A DNA stretch of 63,495 nt from an uncultured Lachnospiraceae bacterium. GTDB lineage: Bacteria > Bacillota > Clostridia > Lachnospirales > Lachnospiraceae. A model generated the notes under the pieces. That model was given only the letters and a program-made list of their open reading frames with translations. It was not told where the DNA came from and searched no databases. How positions within the stretch are numbered: position 1 is the first letter of the stretch; the number at the start of each line of letters is the position of its first letter. Location of the stretch: contig CAMFDJ010000017.1 of assembly GCA_945949085.1 (NCBI GenBank), positions 1 to 63,495 on the forward strand, read 5' to 3'. Both the position numbers and the translations under genes were made by a program. Positions 50,271 to 59,628 of the stretch are shown one piece after another.

Positions 50271-51351
50271 GGAAAAGAAATCGGGGATTGGTGGACTGAT
50301 GCGTGGTCTTGTCAGAAAGCAGATTTTCATTCCAATTGCCGCATTGGTTATTTTAACAATTTTCAACTATATCATGGATCCGACATTCTTTAAAATTACA
50401 TTGAGTCCTAACAGTTTGGGCTATAATGTATTATCGGGAAGTATCATCACCATTCTGGACAATGGTTCAGAGCTTGCCATTCTTGCCATTGGTATGACAC
50501 TCGTTACGGCAGCATCCGGTGGACAGGATATTTCGGTAGGTGCAACAATCGCTATCGCAGGTTCGGTCATACTTAGAATCCTCTGCGGCGGACAGACCAG
50601 TCCCGATACGCTGCAGGCTCCGGTCATTGTCGCATTTCTTGTGGCATGTGTCGCAGGAATGCTTGCAGGTGCCTTCAATGGTGCACTCGTCGCGTATTTT
50701 AGGATTCAGCCGATGATTGCAACGCTGATTCTGTTTACGGCAGGTCGTTCGATTGGTGCATGGATCAACAACAACACACTTCCTGTTGTAAAAGATCCTT
50801 CCTTTGCAGTATATGGCGGATTTATTCCCGGAATTGCGGTTCCGACACCATTCTTAATTACAGTTGCCTGCATTATCATCATTACACTTGTGTTGAAATT
50901 CACAACCTTGGGACTTTATACACAGTCTGTAGGTATTAATGAAGAATCATCAAGATTAAACGGATTAAATCCGGCATTCATCAAATTCCTGACCTTTGTC
51001 ATTTTAGGTCTTTGTGTTGCGGTTGCGGCACTGATCAAAGTAAGCCGTATTTCTTCCATCAACTATTCCGTTATCGCGAAAGATATCGAAATGGATGCGA
51101 TCCTGGCAGTTGCGCTTGGCGGCAACAAGCTGAGCGGCGGTAAATTCAATATGGCAGCATCTATCATCGGTGCATATGTGATTCAGTTCCTGACCACAAC
51201 ACTTTATGCGTTAAAGGTCGATGCAAATGCGTTGCCGGCTTATAAGGCTGTTGTTGTAATCGCGCTTGTTGTATTAAGTGCACCGAGCGTTACGGAAAAG
51301 ATATCCGCACTCGGTAAAAAAATGAAACCAAAAGCGAAGGAGGTAGCATAA
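50260..51351 (+). CDS. Sugar ABC transporter permease 1 (RbsC/YtfT type)
   Basis: A 363-residue integral membrane permease with about nine to ten helices. The family core GGQDISVGATIAIAGSVILR (about residues 87-106) and the ATPase-contact region with NEESSRLNGLNPAFIK are visible. The ATG at 50260 follows AGGAGGTGG by about 10 nt; the GTG at 50248 is part of that ribosome site. It ends one base before the second permease gene. Two permeases next to one double ATPase is the layout of the YtfQRT-YjfF furanose transporters. Confidence 0.92.
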   Translation: MKNKEKKSGIGGLMRGLVRKQIFIPIAALVILTIFNYIMDPTFFKITLSPNSLGYNVLSGSIITILDNGSELAILAIGMTLVTAASGGQDISVGATIAIAGSVILRILCGGQTSPDTLQAPVIVAFLVACVAGMLAGAFNGALVAYFRIQPMIATLILFTAGRSIGAWINNNTLPVVKDPSFAVYGGFIPGIAVPTPFLITVACIIIITLVLKFTTLGLYTQSVGINEESSRLNGLNPAFIKFLTFVILGLCVAVAALIKVSRISSINYSVIAKDIEMDAILAVALGGNKLSGGKFNMAASIIGAYVIQFLTTTLYALKVDANALPAYKAVVVIALVVLSAPSVTEKISALGKKMKPKAKEVA

Positions 51352-51352
51352 C

Positions 51353-52369
51353 ATGAAAGAAAAATTTAAAAACATGTCAGATACCAACTTATTACTGACG
51401 ATTACAATCGTGATCTTCTTTCTCATGTATATTGGTGCCATCCTTTTTCTCGGTGAAGGTTTCCTGAAACCGCAGGCATTTTTTAACATCTTAAATTCGC
51501 AGGCAGCGCTCATCATTACCTCATGCGGTCTGTCGCTCGTCATGATTACCGGTGGAATCGACATTTCCGTTGGTGGTGTTGTAGCACTTGTCAGTATGAG
51601 CTGTGCCGTGCTTTTGGATTACAAAGGCGGAAATATTGCGGAAGCGATTTTGCTTGCGATAGGTATTGGTCTTGCATTTGGTATTGTGCAGGGATTTTTG
51701 GTAGCCTACCTTGACATCCAGCCATTCATCGTTACACTTGCCGGTATGTTCTTTGCAAGAGGTTTGACGACGATCGTTCACACAAATCCGTTTAATGTAG
51801 AGCATGCAGGATTTATCGCATTAAAAGATACGCGTATTTATATTCCCGGAATGGGATCCTTTAATAAAAAAGGTGTTTACATACCTGCTTACATTAACAT
51901 TGGTGTGGTTGTAGCAATTGTGGTTGTCATTGTTCTCTTCTGTGTGCTCAGATGGTCAAAAGCCGGTCGCCATTTTTACGCAGTCGGCGGAAACAGACAG
52001 AGTGCACTGATGCTCGGAATCAATGTGAAGAGAACTGTATTTGCATCTCACGTGATGTGTGGTCTGCTTGCAGGTATCGCCGGTTTTGTTTACTTCATGT
52101 ATGTAGGTTCCGGTTCACCGGCTCATGCATCCGGTATGGAAATGAACGCAATTGCATCCTCCATCATCGGTGGTACGCTGCTTACCGGTGGTGTCGGTAA
52201 TATCATCGGTACGTTATTCGGTGTTCTGTCACTTAGTACCATTCAGAATATTGTACAGTCAGCAGGTCTTGATCAGGCATGGTGGACCAATATCACAATT
52301 GCAGCAATGCTTTGCTTATTCTTAGTGATTCAGAGTATTGTTATGGCACGGAAGAAGAGCGCGGAATAA
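51353..52369 (+). CDS. Sugar ABC transporter permease 2 (YjfF type)
   Basis: A 338-residue permease with about eight to ten helices, homologous to permease 1. Core motifs are MITGGIDISVGGVVALVSMS (about residues 63-82), GFLVAYLDIQPFIVTLAGMF and the C-terminal MNAIASSIIGGTLLTGGVGN. It presumably forms a heterodimeric channel with permease 1. The ATG at 51353 follows AAGGAGGTAG. The kinase gene starts 77 nt after its stop. Confidence 0.92.
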   Translation: MKEKFKNMSDTNLLLTITIVIFFLMYIGAILFLGEGFLKPQAFFNILNSQAALIITSCGLSLVMITGGIDISVGGVVALVSMSCAVLLDYKGGNIAEAILLAIGIGLAFGIVQGFLVAYLDIQPFIVTLAGMFFARGLTTIVHTNPFNVEHAGFIALKDTRIYIPGMGSFNKKGVYIPAYINIGVVVAIVVVIVLFCVLRWSKAGRHFYAVGGNRQSALMLGINVKRTVFASHVMCGLLAGIAGFVYFMYVGSGSPAHASGMEMNAIASSIIGGTLLTGGVGNIIGTLFGVLSLSTIQNIVQSAGLDQAWWTNITIAAMLCLFLVIQSIVMARKKSAE

Positions 52370-52446
52370 AAACAACCACTTTGCGAAATATCAAAAATGA
52401 GTTAAGATGGAATGAAGCAGCATATCGCTAAGCAGGAGGAAAAAAG

Positions 52447-54039
52447 ATGGACGCAAAGAAATTAATCGAAAGTGGAAAAGCGGTTCTTGGTATTGAATTT
52501 GGTTCTACCAGAATCAAAGCAGTTTTGATGGACGAAATGGGAAAGGTACTGGCATCCGGCGGACATGGCTGGGAAAATCGTTTTGAAGGCGGTGTATGGA
52601 CCTACTCTTTAGACGATATCTGGACCGGCTTGCAGGATTGTTATCAGGATCTGAAAAATGATGTGGCTAAGCAGTATGATGCAAAAATCACATCACTTGG
52701 TGCAATCGGTTTTTCTGCTATGATGCATGGTTATATGGCATTTGATGCGAAAGGAGAGCTTCTTGTTCCATTCCGTACCTGGAGAAATACAATTACGGAA
52801 GAAGCTTCCGAAAAACTGACAAAGGAATTTCACTACAATATTCCACAGAGATGGAGCATTTCACATCTCTATCAGGCAATCCTGAATAAAGAAGAGCATG
52901 TAAAGGATGTCACATTCTTTACGACACTTGCAGGCTATGTACATTGGAAACTGACGGGAGAAAAAGTACTCGGCGTAGGCGATGCTTCCGGTATGTTCCC
53001 AATCGACATGGCAACCGGTAATTATGATCAGACAATGCTTGCCAAATTTGATGAACTTGTTGCAGGAGAAGGCTTTGGATGGAAGCTTTTCGATATCTTA
53101 CCGAAGGTACTGAATGCAGGAGAAAAAGCAGGTTGTCTGACAGAGGAAGGTGCCCGGCTTTTAGATCCAATCGGCGAGCTGCAGGCAGGTATTCCTCTCT
53201 GCCCTCCGGAAGGTGATGCGGGAACAGGTATGGTGGCAACCAATTCCGTAGGGGTTCGCACCGGTAATATTTCCGCAGGTACCAGCGTATTTGCCATGGT
53301 TGTACTGGAAAAAGACCTTTCCAGAGTGTATCCGGAAATCGACCTTGTGACAACACCGGATGGTAAATTAGTAGGTATGGTACACTGCAATAACTGTACT
53401 TCGGAAATCAATGCCTGGGTAAATCTCTTTGTCGACTTCCAGAAGTTAATGGGGCGAGACGCAGATATGAATGAAATGTTCACAAAGCTGTACGGCGTAG
53501 CGATGGACGGCGACGTGGACTGCGGCGGACTTCTTTCTTACAATTACTTCTCGGGAGAGCCGGTGACCGGATTTGATAAAGGTGCAATTGTCTTTGCAAG
53601 AAATGCCGAGGCAAAGTTTACACTGGCTAACGTGATGAGAACACATTTGTATTCAGCACTTGCAACGTTAAAGGTTGGCATGGATCTGATGATCAAGCAG
53701 GAGGGTGTCAAGGTAGACGAAATGTTTGGCCATGGCGGATACTTTAAGACACCGGGCGTTGGACAGCAGATCGCAGCGGATGCAATCGGAGCTCCTGTTT
53801 CCGTAATGGATACCGCGTCCGAAGGCGGCGCATGGGGTATTGGTCTGCTGGCTTCTTATATGATTACAAAGGAGGATGGCGAAAGCCTGTCCGCATTCCT
53901 GCAGAATAAGATTTTCGCAGGACAGACAGGCAGCAAGCTTATGCCGATTCCGGAAAATGTGGCAGGCTTTGAGAAGTTTATGAAGCAGTATGTGGACGGA
54001 CTTAAGATGGAGAAGGAAGCGGCAGCGCTTCTGTCCTAG
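52447..54039 (+). CDS. araB: FGGY carbohydrate kinase, probable L-ribulokinase
   Basis: A 530-residue sugar kinase of the FGGY family. The N-terminal ATPase fold opens with [17 protein letters not shown] (phosphate-1 loop, about residues 14-30), with [14 protein letters not shown] in the sugar site and [20 protein letters not shown] and [20 protein letters not shown] in the C-terminal domain. The assignment as L-ribulokinase rests on the AraD gene 116 nt downstream and the AraR-type repressor upstream; by sequence alone a xylulokinase or another pentulose kinase is possible. The ATG at 52447 follows AGGAGGAAAA. Confidence 0.78.
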   Translation: MDAKKLIESGKAVLGIEFGSTRIKAVLMDEMGKVLASGGHGWENRFEGGVWTYSLDDIWTGLQDCYQDLKNDVAKQYDAKITSLGAIGFSAMMHGYMAFDAKGELLVPFRTWRNTITEEASEKLTKEFHYNIPQRWSISHLYQAILNKEEHVKDVTFFTTLAGYVHWKLTGEKVLGVGDASGMFPIDMATGNYDQTMLAKFDELVAGEGFGWKLFDILPKVLNAGEKAGCLTEEGARLLDPIGELQAGIPLCPPEGDAGTGMVATNSVGVRTGNISAGTSVFAMVVLEKDLSRVYPEIDLVTTPDGKLVGMVHCNNCTSEINAWVNLFVDFQKLMGRDADMNEMFTKLYGVAMDGDVDCGGLLSYNYFSGEPVTGFDKGAIVFARNAEAKFTLANVMRTHLYSALATLKVGMDLMIKQEGVKVDEMFGHGGYFKTPGVGQQIAADAIGAPVSVMDTASEGGAWGIGLLASYMITKEDGESLSAFLQNKIFAGQTGSKLMPIPENVAGFEKFMKQYVDGLKMEKEAAALLS

Positions 54040-54155
54040 TGAATAGCAGGTAATTGCAAAACAATTTATGCGATGACATCTGCATTTACGATATTGCGCC
54101 GTTTTGAAAGCGCAAAAGGAATAAGAGATAAGATGCAGAAAAAGGAGAGAAAAAC

Positions 54156-54851
54156 ATGCTTGAAGAATTAAAACAGCGCGTTTATGAAGCGAATATGCTT
54201 CTTCCGAAATATGGTCTGGTAACGTTTACCTGGGGAAATGTCAGTGAAATTGACAGGCAGACCGGTATTTTTGCAATCAAGCCAAGCGGTGTGGATTACG
54301 ACAAATTGACACCGGATGACATGGTTTTAATGGATTTAGACGGGAATAAGGTGGAGGGTAGATACAATCCTTCTTCCGATACCCCGACGCACTTAGAGCT
54401 TTACAAAGCATTCCCGCAGATTGGCGGCGTGGTGCATACCCATTCTTCTTATGCGACAAGCTGGGCACAGGCGGGCAGAAGCATTCCCTGCTACGGCACG
54501 ACACACGCAGATTATTTTTACGGTGAGATTCCATGCGTCAGATGTTTGACAGAGGAAGAAATCGCAGATGCTTATGAGACAAACACAGGTCTTTTGATTG
54601 TGTCTGAATTTAGTAGATTGCAGAAAGATGTGGAAGCAGTACCGGCAGTTCTGTGCAAAAATCATGGCCCTTTTGCATGGGGCAAGGATGCCCATGAAGC
54701 GGTACATAATGCAGTCGTTTTAGAGGAGGTTGCCAAGATGGCATACCGCGCTGAGACGATCAACCCGCAGATTGCACCTGCGCCGCAGGAGCTGCAGGAT
54801 AAGCACTATTTCCGTAAGCACGGCGCAAATGCCTATTACGGGCAGAAATAG
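54156..54851 (+). CDS. araD: L-ribulose-5-phosphate 4-epimerase
   Basis: A 231-residue class II aldolase-type zinc enzyme converting L-ribulose 5-phosphate to D-xylulose 5-phosphate. The pattern [14 protein letters not shown] (about residues 21-34), [28 protein letters not shown], the zinc ligands in [14 protein letters not shown] and [13 protein letters not shown] are all typical of AraD. The length is standard. AAAGGAGAG precedes the ATG. It is the last gene of the sugar operon. The pathway's first enzyme, L-arabinose isomerase (AraA), is not in this window. The 115-bp gap before it shows no clear signal. Confidence 0.93.
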   Translation: MLEELKQRVYEANMLLPKYGLVTFTWGNVSEIDRQTGIFAIKPSGVDYDKLTPDDMVLMDLDGNKVEGRYNPSSDTPTHLELYKAFPQIGGVVHTHSSYATSWAQAGRSIPCYGTTHADYFYGEIPCVRCLTEEEIADAYETNTGLLIVSEFSRLQKDVEAVPAVLCKNHGPFAWGKDAHEAVHNAVVLEEVAKMAYRAETINPQIAPAPQELQDKHYFRKHGANAYYGQK

Positions 54852-54864
54852 CAGTATTTCCGGT

Positions 54865-54893
54865 TTGCAGGATGCTGTATTCTATGCTAAAAT
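54865..54893 (+). promoter_or_regulatory. Promoter of the O-antigen-ligase-like gene
   Basis: TTGCAG (54865-54870), 17-bp spacer, TAAAAT (54888-54893), about 45 bp before the start codon. Confidence 0.5.
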
Positions 54894-54936
54894 AGACGCG
54901 TAACGGACAGTTTGTGGTAAGGTTTTGCGTGCACCA

Positions 54937-56694
54937 ATGGGAAATACTAAGAAAAAGAATAAAAAACGGACAGCTGATATAGGACAAAAATCAAATCATG
55001 GAAAAAAAGCAAGGGAGCGAAAGGTTGCAAATGATCTTTTACTCCCTATTCTTATTGTACTTACGGTTTTGCCGTTCGTAATCTATTTTAAGGTCTATCA
55101 AAGCGATATCTCGCGATTTGCGTGGGCGGGCATCGATGAAAAGGTTATGGACTTTTATACATATTACAAAAGTCGTATTTTCGTTTTGATTGCGGCAGCA
55201 TGTGTGGTTGTGCTTTTGTTTCGTCTGCCGCTTTACCCGGAAAAAAGAAAGCCGCTGAGGCTGTTTGCTTTGTTGGCACTTTATGCGGTTTTGGTCTTGT
55301 TGTCCACTTGCTTTTCCATTGATCCAAAGATGAGCCTGTTTGGCGCACCTTATATGTATGAAAATGTATGGGTTTTGCTTTCTTATGCGGTGGTCTGCTT
55401 TTATACCTATCAGATTGTAGACGAGGAATCCGATTATAGGCGTCTGCACAGGGCAATCTGTATTTTGATTACCGGACTCTTTCTGTTTGGCGCATTGCAG
55501 CTGCTGGGGAAAGACCCGGTCAATATGACTTGGTTTCAGCGTCTTGTGATGAATCAGGCGGATGAGGCGGCCTATCTGGGCACCTTTGAAGATGTTTTCA
55601 CGCGAAATTACGTTTATCTGACAACGATGAATCCAAACTATGCGGGGCATTTGCTGGCGATGCTGCTTGCGTATGTCTTTGCTTTTTTCTGTAGCGAGAC
55701 GGAGAGAAAGAAGAAATGGGCTTATGGCGCGGTGGCGATTTTCTTGTTTGTGCTTTTGTGGTTTACGTATTCACGCGGCGCGCTTGTAGCCATGGTGTTT
55801 GGGATGGCAGCGGTGTTTTGGGCAGGTAAGCGGCCGCGCGGTAAAAAAGCTTTGGGCATAGCAGCCGCAGCGGCACTGGCTTTGATTTGTCTGGCACTTC
55901 TTTTGGACGCCTGTACCGGTTTTCATTTTCTGGGGCGAATGCAGGACGAAAAAGAAAAGCTGCGCCTCTCCAAAATTACGACAGGAGAAAATGTCACGAT
56001 CGTTTATGACGGAAAAACGCAAGTGATTGACGATCTTTCGGAAGAGGAATTTAAGACGGTTACGTTAGATGGCAGAGATTGGGTGTTTACCAAAAAGGAC
56101 GGCACTTACTATTATGTGAATGAATTCGGAAAATATGATCAAATCCCGGAAATAGAGGCTGTAGATTTCGGAGGGTACGAATATCTCGGCTCCGGACGTC
56201 TTTATATCTGGTCCCGTTCCTTGCCGCTTGTCAAAAAATATTTCCTGCTCGGAAGCGGACCGGATACGTTTATAGAGGCCTATCCGCAGAATGATTATGT
56301 GGGAAAAGCGAATTACAGTCATTCCGTTACCATGTATATTGAAAAGGCGCATAACGGCTATCTGATGTGTCTTGTGCAGACCGGATTTTTTGCTTTTGCG
56401 GCGCTTATTGTATTTTTTGGTGCAGTGTGGATGAAAGCGGGAAAAAATCTAAGCCATTTCTATGGCAGGGCAAACGGCAAAGTAGCCGGGAAGGCGAAGG
56501 GTACTGCGTATGGAATACCGAAAGAAAGTGCACCGCTTGTGATGCGAATGCAGCTTGCCTTTTATGGAATGCTGGCAGCTTATATGGCAGGGCTTTTGTT
56601 TTGTGATTCGACTATTTTTACGACACCGTTTGCATGCGTTGGTCTGGGGATATTGGCAATTGATGCGTTCGCAAAGCAGGGGATCAAAGACTGA
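54937..56694 (+). CDS. O-antigen ligase/polymerase-like membrane protein
   Basis: A roughly 585-residue protein with a basic N-terminal tail and about eleven membrane helices of the Wzy/WaaL (PF04932) superfamily, which joins or polymerises lipid-linked glycans outside the membrane. The family loop with GSGRLYIWSRSLPLVKKYF and LLGSGPDTF is present at about 420-450. Just before it lies an inserted, soluble, beta-rich stretch of about 80 residues (LSEEEFKTVTLDGRDWVFTK; DGTYYYVNEFGKYDQIPE). No glycan cluster is nearby. The start is uncertain: ATG 54937 and an in-frame TTG at 54925 both have poor ribosome spacing from GTAAGG (54916-54921). Confidence 0.82.
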   Translation: MGNTKKKNKKRTADIGQKSNHGKKARERKVANDLLLPILIVLTVLPFVIYFKVYQSDISRFAWAGIDEKVMDFYTYYKSRIFVLIAAACVVVLLFRLPLYPEKRKPLRLFALLALYAVLVLLSTCFSIDPKMSLFGAPYMYENVWVLLSYAVVCFYTYQIVDEESDYRRLHRAICILITGLFLFGALQLLGKDPVNMTWFQRLVMNQADEAAYLGTFEDVFTRNYVYLTTMNPNYAGHLLAMLLAYVFAFFCSETERKKKWAYGAVAIFLFVLLWFTYSRGALVAMVFGMAAVFWAGKRPRGKKALGIAAAAALALICLALLLDACTGFHFLGRMQDEKEKLRLSKITTGENVTIVYDGKTQVIDDLSEEEFKTVTLDGRDWVFTKKDGTYYYVNEFGKYDQIPEIEAVDFGGYEYLGSGRLYIWSRSLPLVKKYFLLGSGPDTFIEAYPQNDYVGKANYSHSVTMYIEKAHNGYLMCLVQTGFFAFAALIVFFGAVWMKAGKNLSHFYGRANGKVAGKAKGTAYGIPKESAPLVMRMQLAFYGMLAAYMAGLLFCDSTIFTTPFACVGLGILAIDAFAKQGIKD

Positions 56695-56842
56695 AATTAA
56701 GGACGAAAAATGGGGAAATTGCTTTTTTTCCTTTCCGAAAAATGTTATACTACATGAGGGTCATACCTGCGAGGGACAGGAGCGCAGCGCAGCTGTAAAC
56801 CGCAGGTTTATGCACAAAGAAAAAAGAAAGAGAGGGAACACT

Positions 56843-57961
56843 ATGAAAAGAGGAACATGGATCAGAAGACTTGCGGTATTGTTATGTGTGGTACTGTGCG
56901 TACCATCACTGCTTCTTGCAATGCCGGCAACACAGACAGACGCAGCGGTCAAATACTCCGGCAGTCTTGACAGTCAATATTCCAGGGATGCATATGGTAA
57001 CTATTCTACCAGGAATATCAAGCTGCAGGTAGAGGCAGGTCAGGAGTTTAACATCGGCGACTGGGTAAGCTGTTCTATCCAGAAGGGTAACAAATGGCAG
57101 AGTGTCACCCTGGCGGACATCAAGGGTGTCAAATATAAGAGCACCAATAAGAAGGCTTTGACTTTAAGCAGTAAGGGTGTTGCGAAAACCAAAAAGACAG
57201 GTACGACCACGATTACCATGAAAAAAGGCGGTATCAATGTCAGGCTCCAGATTCAGGTGGTTAAGAAAGGCAGCCTGACAAAGCTTGTGAAGAACTCCAA
57301 GGAGTACCAGAGCAGGATGAAAACGGCGATTAAAACTGTCGGCAGTAAAATCACGGCAAAGAATTACGAGGCTTTTTTTGAGAAACTCAGGGAAACGGAA
57401 GCAATGAACCGTAAGATCAAGAATCTCAGATACGGTGCTCTGAAAAAAGGATATTCCGGCAGCAATAAAATCGTGGTTCCGCAGTATGCGACATATAACA
57501 AATACAGAAATCAGATGGCAGCTTTTATCAGAGAGCAGCCGGATATTGAATTTGACATCATGAGCAAGAAAGGTACGAAGATGCTGCAGGCAACCGCAGT
57601 GAAAATGATTGATGAATCTTTTGGTGAGATGAAGCTCAAAGAGAAGGTAGGACTTGCCGATATCATGAAGTTGAATTTCGGGGATAGCATATATGGTTAC
57701 CATTTTGAGAATACTGCAGAGTATCGTAGTTCTTATAGCGCGGTGGAAAGTGCAGTAACCAACGAGTATACAATTCCCGACACGGATTTCAGAATCGTTT
57801 CAGCAAGCGGTGAGGAGTATCCATTTGTTGTTACGATTACATATCAGAGCGACGTGGCAGTCATTTCGCTCACTGACGGAAAAGAGTTGCCTGCCGGTAC
57901 TTACACACTGGATGACATGGCAAAAAAATACATGGGTGACCTGACCATTATCGTTCCATAG
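56843..57961 (+). CDS. Secreted protein with Ig-like (BIG2-type) domain, unknown function
   Basis: A 372-residue exported protein. The signal peptide spans residues 1 to about 36 (RRLAVLLCVVLCVPSLLLAM, cut near TDA). A beta-rich segment at about 55-130 with VKYKSTNKKALTLSSKGVAK and KTGTTTITMKKGG is the BIG2-like pattern. A helical middle region (130-290) has no match I recognise, and a final beta segment contains YPFVVTITYQSDVAVISLTD. There is no sortase or membrane anchor. Many out-of-frame codons upstream (from 56555) overlap the previous gene; the true start is the ATG at 56843 after AGAGAGGG. The 148-bp gap before it has a TATACT at 56746 but no good -35. Confidence 0.7.
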   Translation: MKRGTWIRRLAVLLCVVLCVPSLLLAMPATQTDAAVKYSGSLDSQYSRDAYGNYSTRNIKLQVEAGQEFNIGDWVSCSIQKGNKWQSVTLADIKGVKYKSTNKKALTLSSKGVAKTKKTGTTTITMKKGGINVRLQIQVVKKGSLTKLVKNSKEYQSRMKTAIKTVGSKITAKNYEAFFEKLRETEAMNRKIKNLRYGALKKGYSGSNKIVVPQYATYNKYRNQMAAFIREQPDIEFDIMSKKGTKMLQATAVKMIDESFGEMKLKEKVGLADIMKLNFGDSIYGYHFENTAEYRSSYSAVESAVTNEYTIPDTDFRIVSASGEEYPFVVTITYQSDVAVISLTDGKELPAGTYTLDDMAKKYMGDLTIIVP

Positions 57962-58001
57962 AAAAGAAGTGGGAAATCATGTAGGAAAGAGAAGATTTCT
58001 A

Positions 58002-58031
58002 TTGTCCCCTTTGTACAAAAAATGATATAAT
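58002..58031 (+). promoter_or_regulatory. Promoter of the second diguanylate cyclase
   Basis: TTGTCC (58002-58007), 18-bp spacer, consensus TATAAT (58026-58031), 85 bp before the chosen ATG. Confidence 0.55.
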
Positions 58032-58115
58032 ATGACAAATTACCCGGTTGTATGTGTGCAAAACAGCACATATAATAGGGAAAGTCATATTTTATCATGG
58101 TACATAGGGGATTTT

Positions 58116-59201
58116 ATGTATATTTGGGAAAAGTGTATGTCCTATATCAGGAAGGACACGGCAGGGGAGGATCAGTCAAACGGAACGGCAGTGCTTTTGC
58201 GTGCGTTTATTATATCGATGGCCTTTTATCTGCTCACAGAAATAGCAGTATTTTTAGCAAACCATGATACGCAGTTTTTGCCTTTTGCAGTAGTGCTGCT
58301 GGTATGTTATGTTGTTGCTTTTCTATATACCTACAGAGGGAAAACTCTCGTTACGCTCTGGACGATACAGATACTGACACTGCTCTGGATCATATTAAGT
58401 GTGCTTATGATGGGATGGAACTGTGGTGTGCAGCATTTTATATTTGTGCTTTTGGCACTGTCGCTCGTCACCGGGTATCAGGATCTCAAGATCAAGGTTA
58501 TCATGTCGGCGGTCTACTGTGCGATCAGACTCATCCTTTATTACTATACACTGCACAGAGTGGCATTTTATCCGCTGACACGCAAAGAGAGTGCGCAGTT
58601 TCAGGTGATCAATACGGTCGGTATTTTTCTGCAGATGACAGTTTTGATCATTGCGTACAGCAAAGAGACTCAGGCTACAGAGCAAAAGCTTGTCAAATAC
58701 AATAAAAAGATCAAAGAGCTTGCCGATACAGATGCACTTACCCGGCTTCTGAACAGACGTGCCATGGTAGACAGAATCAATCACTATGTTGCAGAGCATG
58801 CCGATCATCCGTGTTTTTGCATTGCCATATCGGATATTGATTACTTTAAAAAGGTCAATGATACCTATGGACATGATGCAGGGGATGAAGTGCTGAGAAA
58901 AGTTGCAGCCAAGCTGACCGATTTTATGAAGGGGAAAGGATATGTGGCCAGATGGGGCGGCGAGGAATTTTTGTTCCTGTTCAAAAACGGGAACGGAGAT
59001 GAAGTGTTTGCAGAGCTTGACAGGTTGCGCCGGGAGATTGCAAAGATGGGAGTTGTCTATAACGAACAGCAGATTGTTGTTCATATGACCTTTGGTCTGC
59101 AGGAATATGACAGTGACAAACCTATAGATGCGACAATTACCAAGGCAGATGAAAAATTGTATTCCGGGAAACTCAATGGAAGAAACAGAGTGGTGTTTTA
59201 A
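58116..59201 (+). CDS. Membrane diguanylate cyclase (GGDEF)
   Basis: A 361-residue protein with six predicted helices (about residues 30-185) followed by a short coiled linker (ETQATEQKLVKYNKKIKELA) and a GGDEF domain (about 205-361). It has TDALTRLLNRRAMVDRIN, metal-site SDIDYFKKVNDTYGHDAGDE and an intact WGGEEF signature, so it should synthesise cyclic di-GMP. There is no RxxD inhibitory site. The membrane part is a helical sensor of unknown ligand. I start at the ATG at 58116 behind AGGGGA; the frame is open from 58032, but that ATG lies directly on the promoter. Confidence 0.9.
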   Translation: MYIWEKCMSYIRKDTAGEDQSNGTAVLLRAFIISMAFYLLTEIAVFLANHDTQFLPFAVVLLVCYVVAFLYTYRGKTLVTLWTIQILTLLWIILSVLMMGWNCGVQHFIFVLLALSLVTGYQDLKIKVIMSAVYCAIRLILYYYTLHRVAFYPLTRKESAQFQVINTVGIFLQMTVLIIAYSKETQATEQKLVKYNKKIKELADTDALTRLLNRRAMVDRINHYVAEHADHPCFCIAISDIDYFKKVNDTYGHDAGDEVLRKVAAKLTDFMKGKGYVARWGGEEFLFLFKNGNGDEVFAELDRLRREIAKMGVVYNEQQIVVHMTFGLQEYDSDKPIDATITKADEKLYSGKLNGRNRVVF

Positions 59202-59242
59202 GTACCATATCAAAAAGAGTACAGATAAAGAAAAGAATGAGA

Positions 59243-59275
59243 GGCGGTGTGTTCCTTTTGGACACACCGCCTTTT
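59243..59275 (+). terminator. Intrinsic terminator after the diguanylate cyclase
   Basis: Stem GGCGGTGTG...CACACCGCC extended by TCC/GGA, with TTTT in the loop and TTTT after. The REP-like element starts right behind it. Confidence 0.88.
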
Positions 59276-59280
59276 GTAGC

Positions 59281-59444
59281 GAGGAAGGAAACCAAGCGCG
59301 AACGAAGTTCGCATTTGGTTTCACCCGAGCGTTCACGAATAATTCGTAGAGGCACGAAGTGCCGACTGACGCGAAGCGGCAGGAATTATGAGTGTAAGAG
59401 GAAGGAAACCAAGCGCGAACGAAGTTCGCATTTGGTTTCACCCG
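59281..59444 (+). repeat. REP-like palindromic element, two identical 47-bp copies
   Basis: GAGGAAGGAAACCAAGCGCG through TTTGGTTTCACCCG occurs identically at 59281-59327 and 59398-59444. Each copy can fold as GAAACCAA...TTGGTTTC with inner GCGAAC-GAA-GTTCGC. Between the copies lie further mini-hairpins with the same GAA loop (GGCACGAAGTGCC; CGCGAAGCG; ACGAATAATTCGT). Confidence 0.85.
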
Positions 59445-59491
59445 CATTTGGTTTCACCCGCATTTGGTTTCATCTGCATTTGGTTTCGCCC
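59428..59491 (+). repeat. Four tandem 16-bp units
   Basis: GCATTTGGTTTCACCC at 59428 and 59444, then diverged copies at 59460 (ends ATCT) and 59476 (ends GCCC). The array starts inside the second palindrome and ends 12 bp before the -35 of the GntR-ABC operon. Confidence 0.85.
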
Positions 59492-59503
59492 TGAAAAAAG
59501 TTC

Positions 59504-59553
59504 TTGACAAAAGAGTTGATTGGTTGTATGGTTAGTTACATAAGTAATGAACC
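59504..59553 (+). promoter_or_regulatory. Promoter and YtrA-type operator of the GntR-ABC operon
   Basis: TTGACA (59504-59509), 17-bp spacer, TATGGT (59527-59532). Overlapping the -10 is an imperfect 24-bp palindrome, GGTT-x2-TTAC...GTAA-x2-GAACC type (59530-59553), matching the style of YtrA operators (GTTCATTAC/GTAATGAAC). The regulator encoded next would bind here and repress its own operon. Confidence 0.65.
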
Positions 59554-59628
59554 AAACAACAAACAAAACAACAAGCCGATCAAAGAAAGCGCAAAACAAA
59601 AATACAAGAATAAAAAGGAAGTGAGAAC

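Noticed and set aside
58395..59447. Minus-strand open frame (350 codons) across the second diguanylate cyclase and the palindromes
   Set aside because: Its beginning is a translation of the REP-like repeats and the rest is antisense to the GGDEF gene.
59281..59491. Possible CRISPR array
   Set aside because: The direct repeats are either 71 bp apart with hairpin-rich DNA between, or tandem with no spacers, and there are no cas genes.
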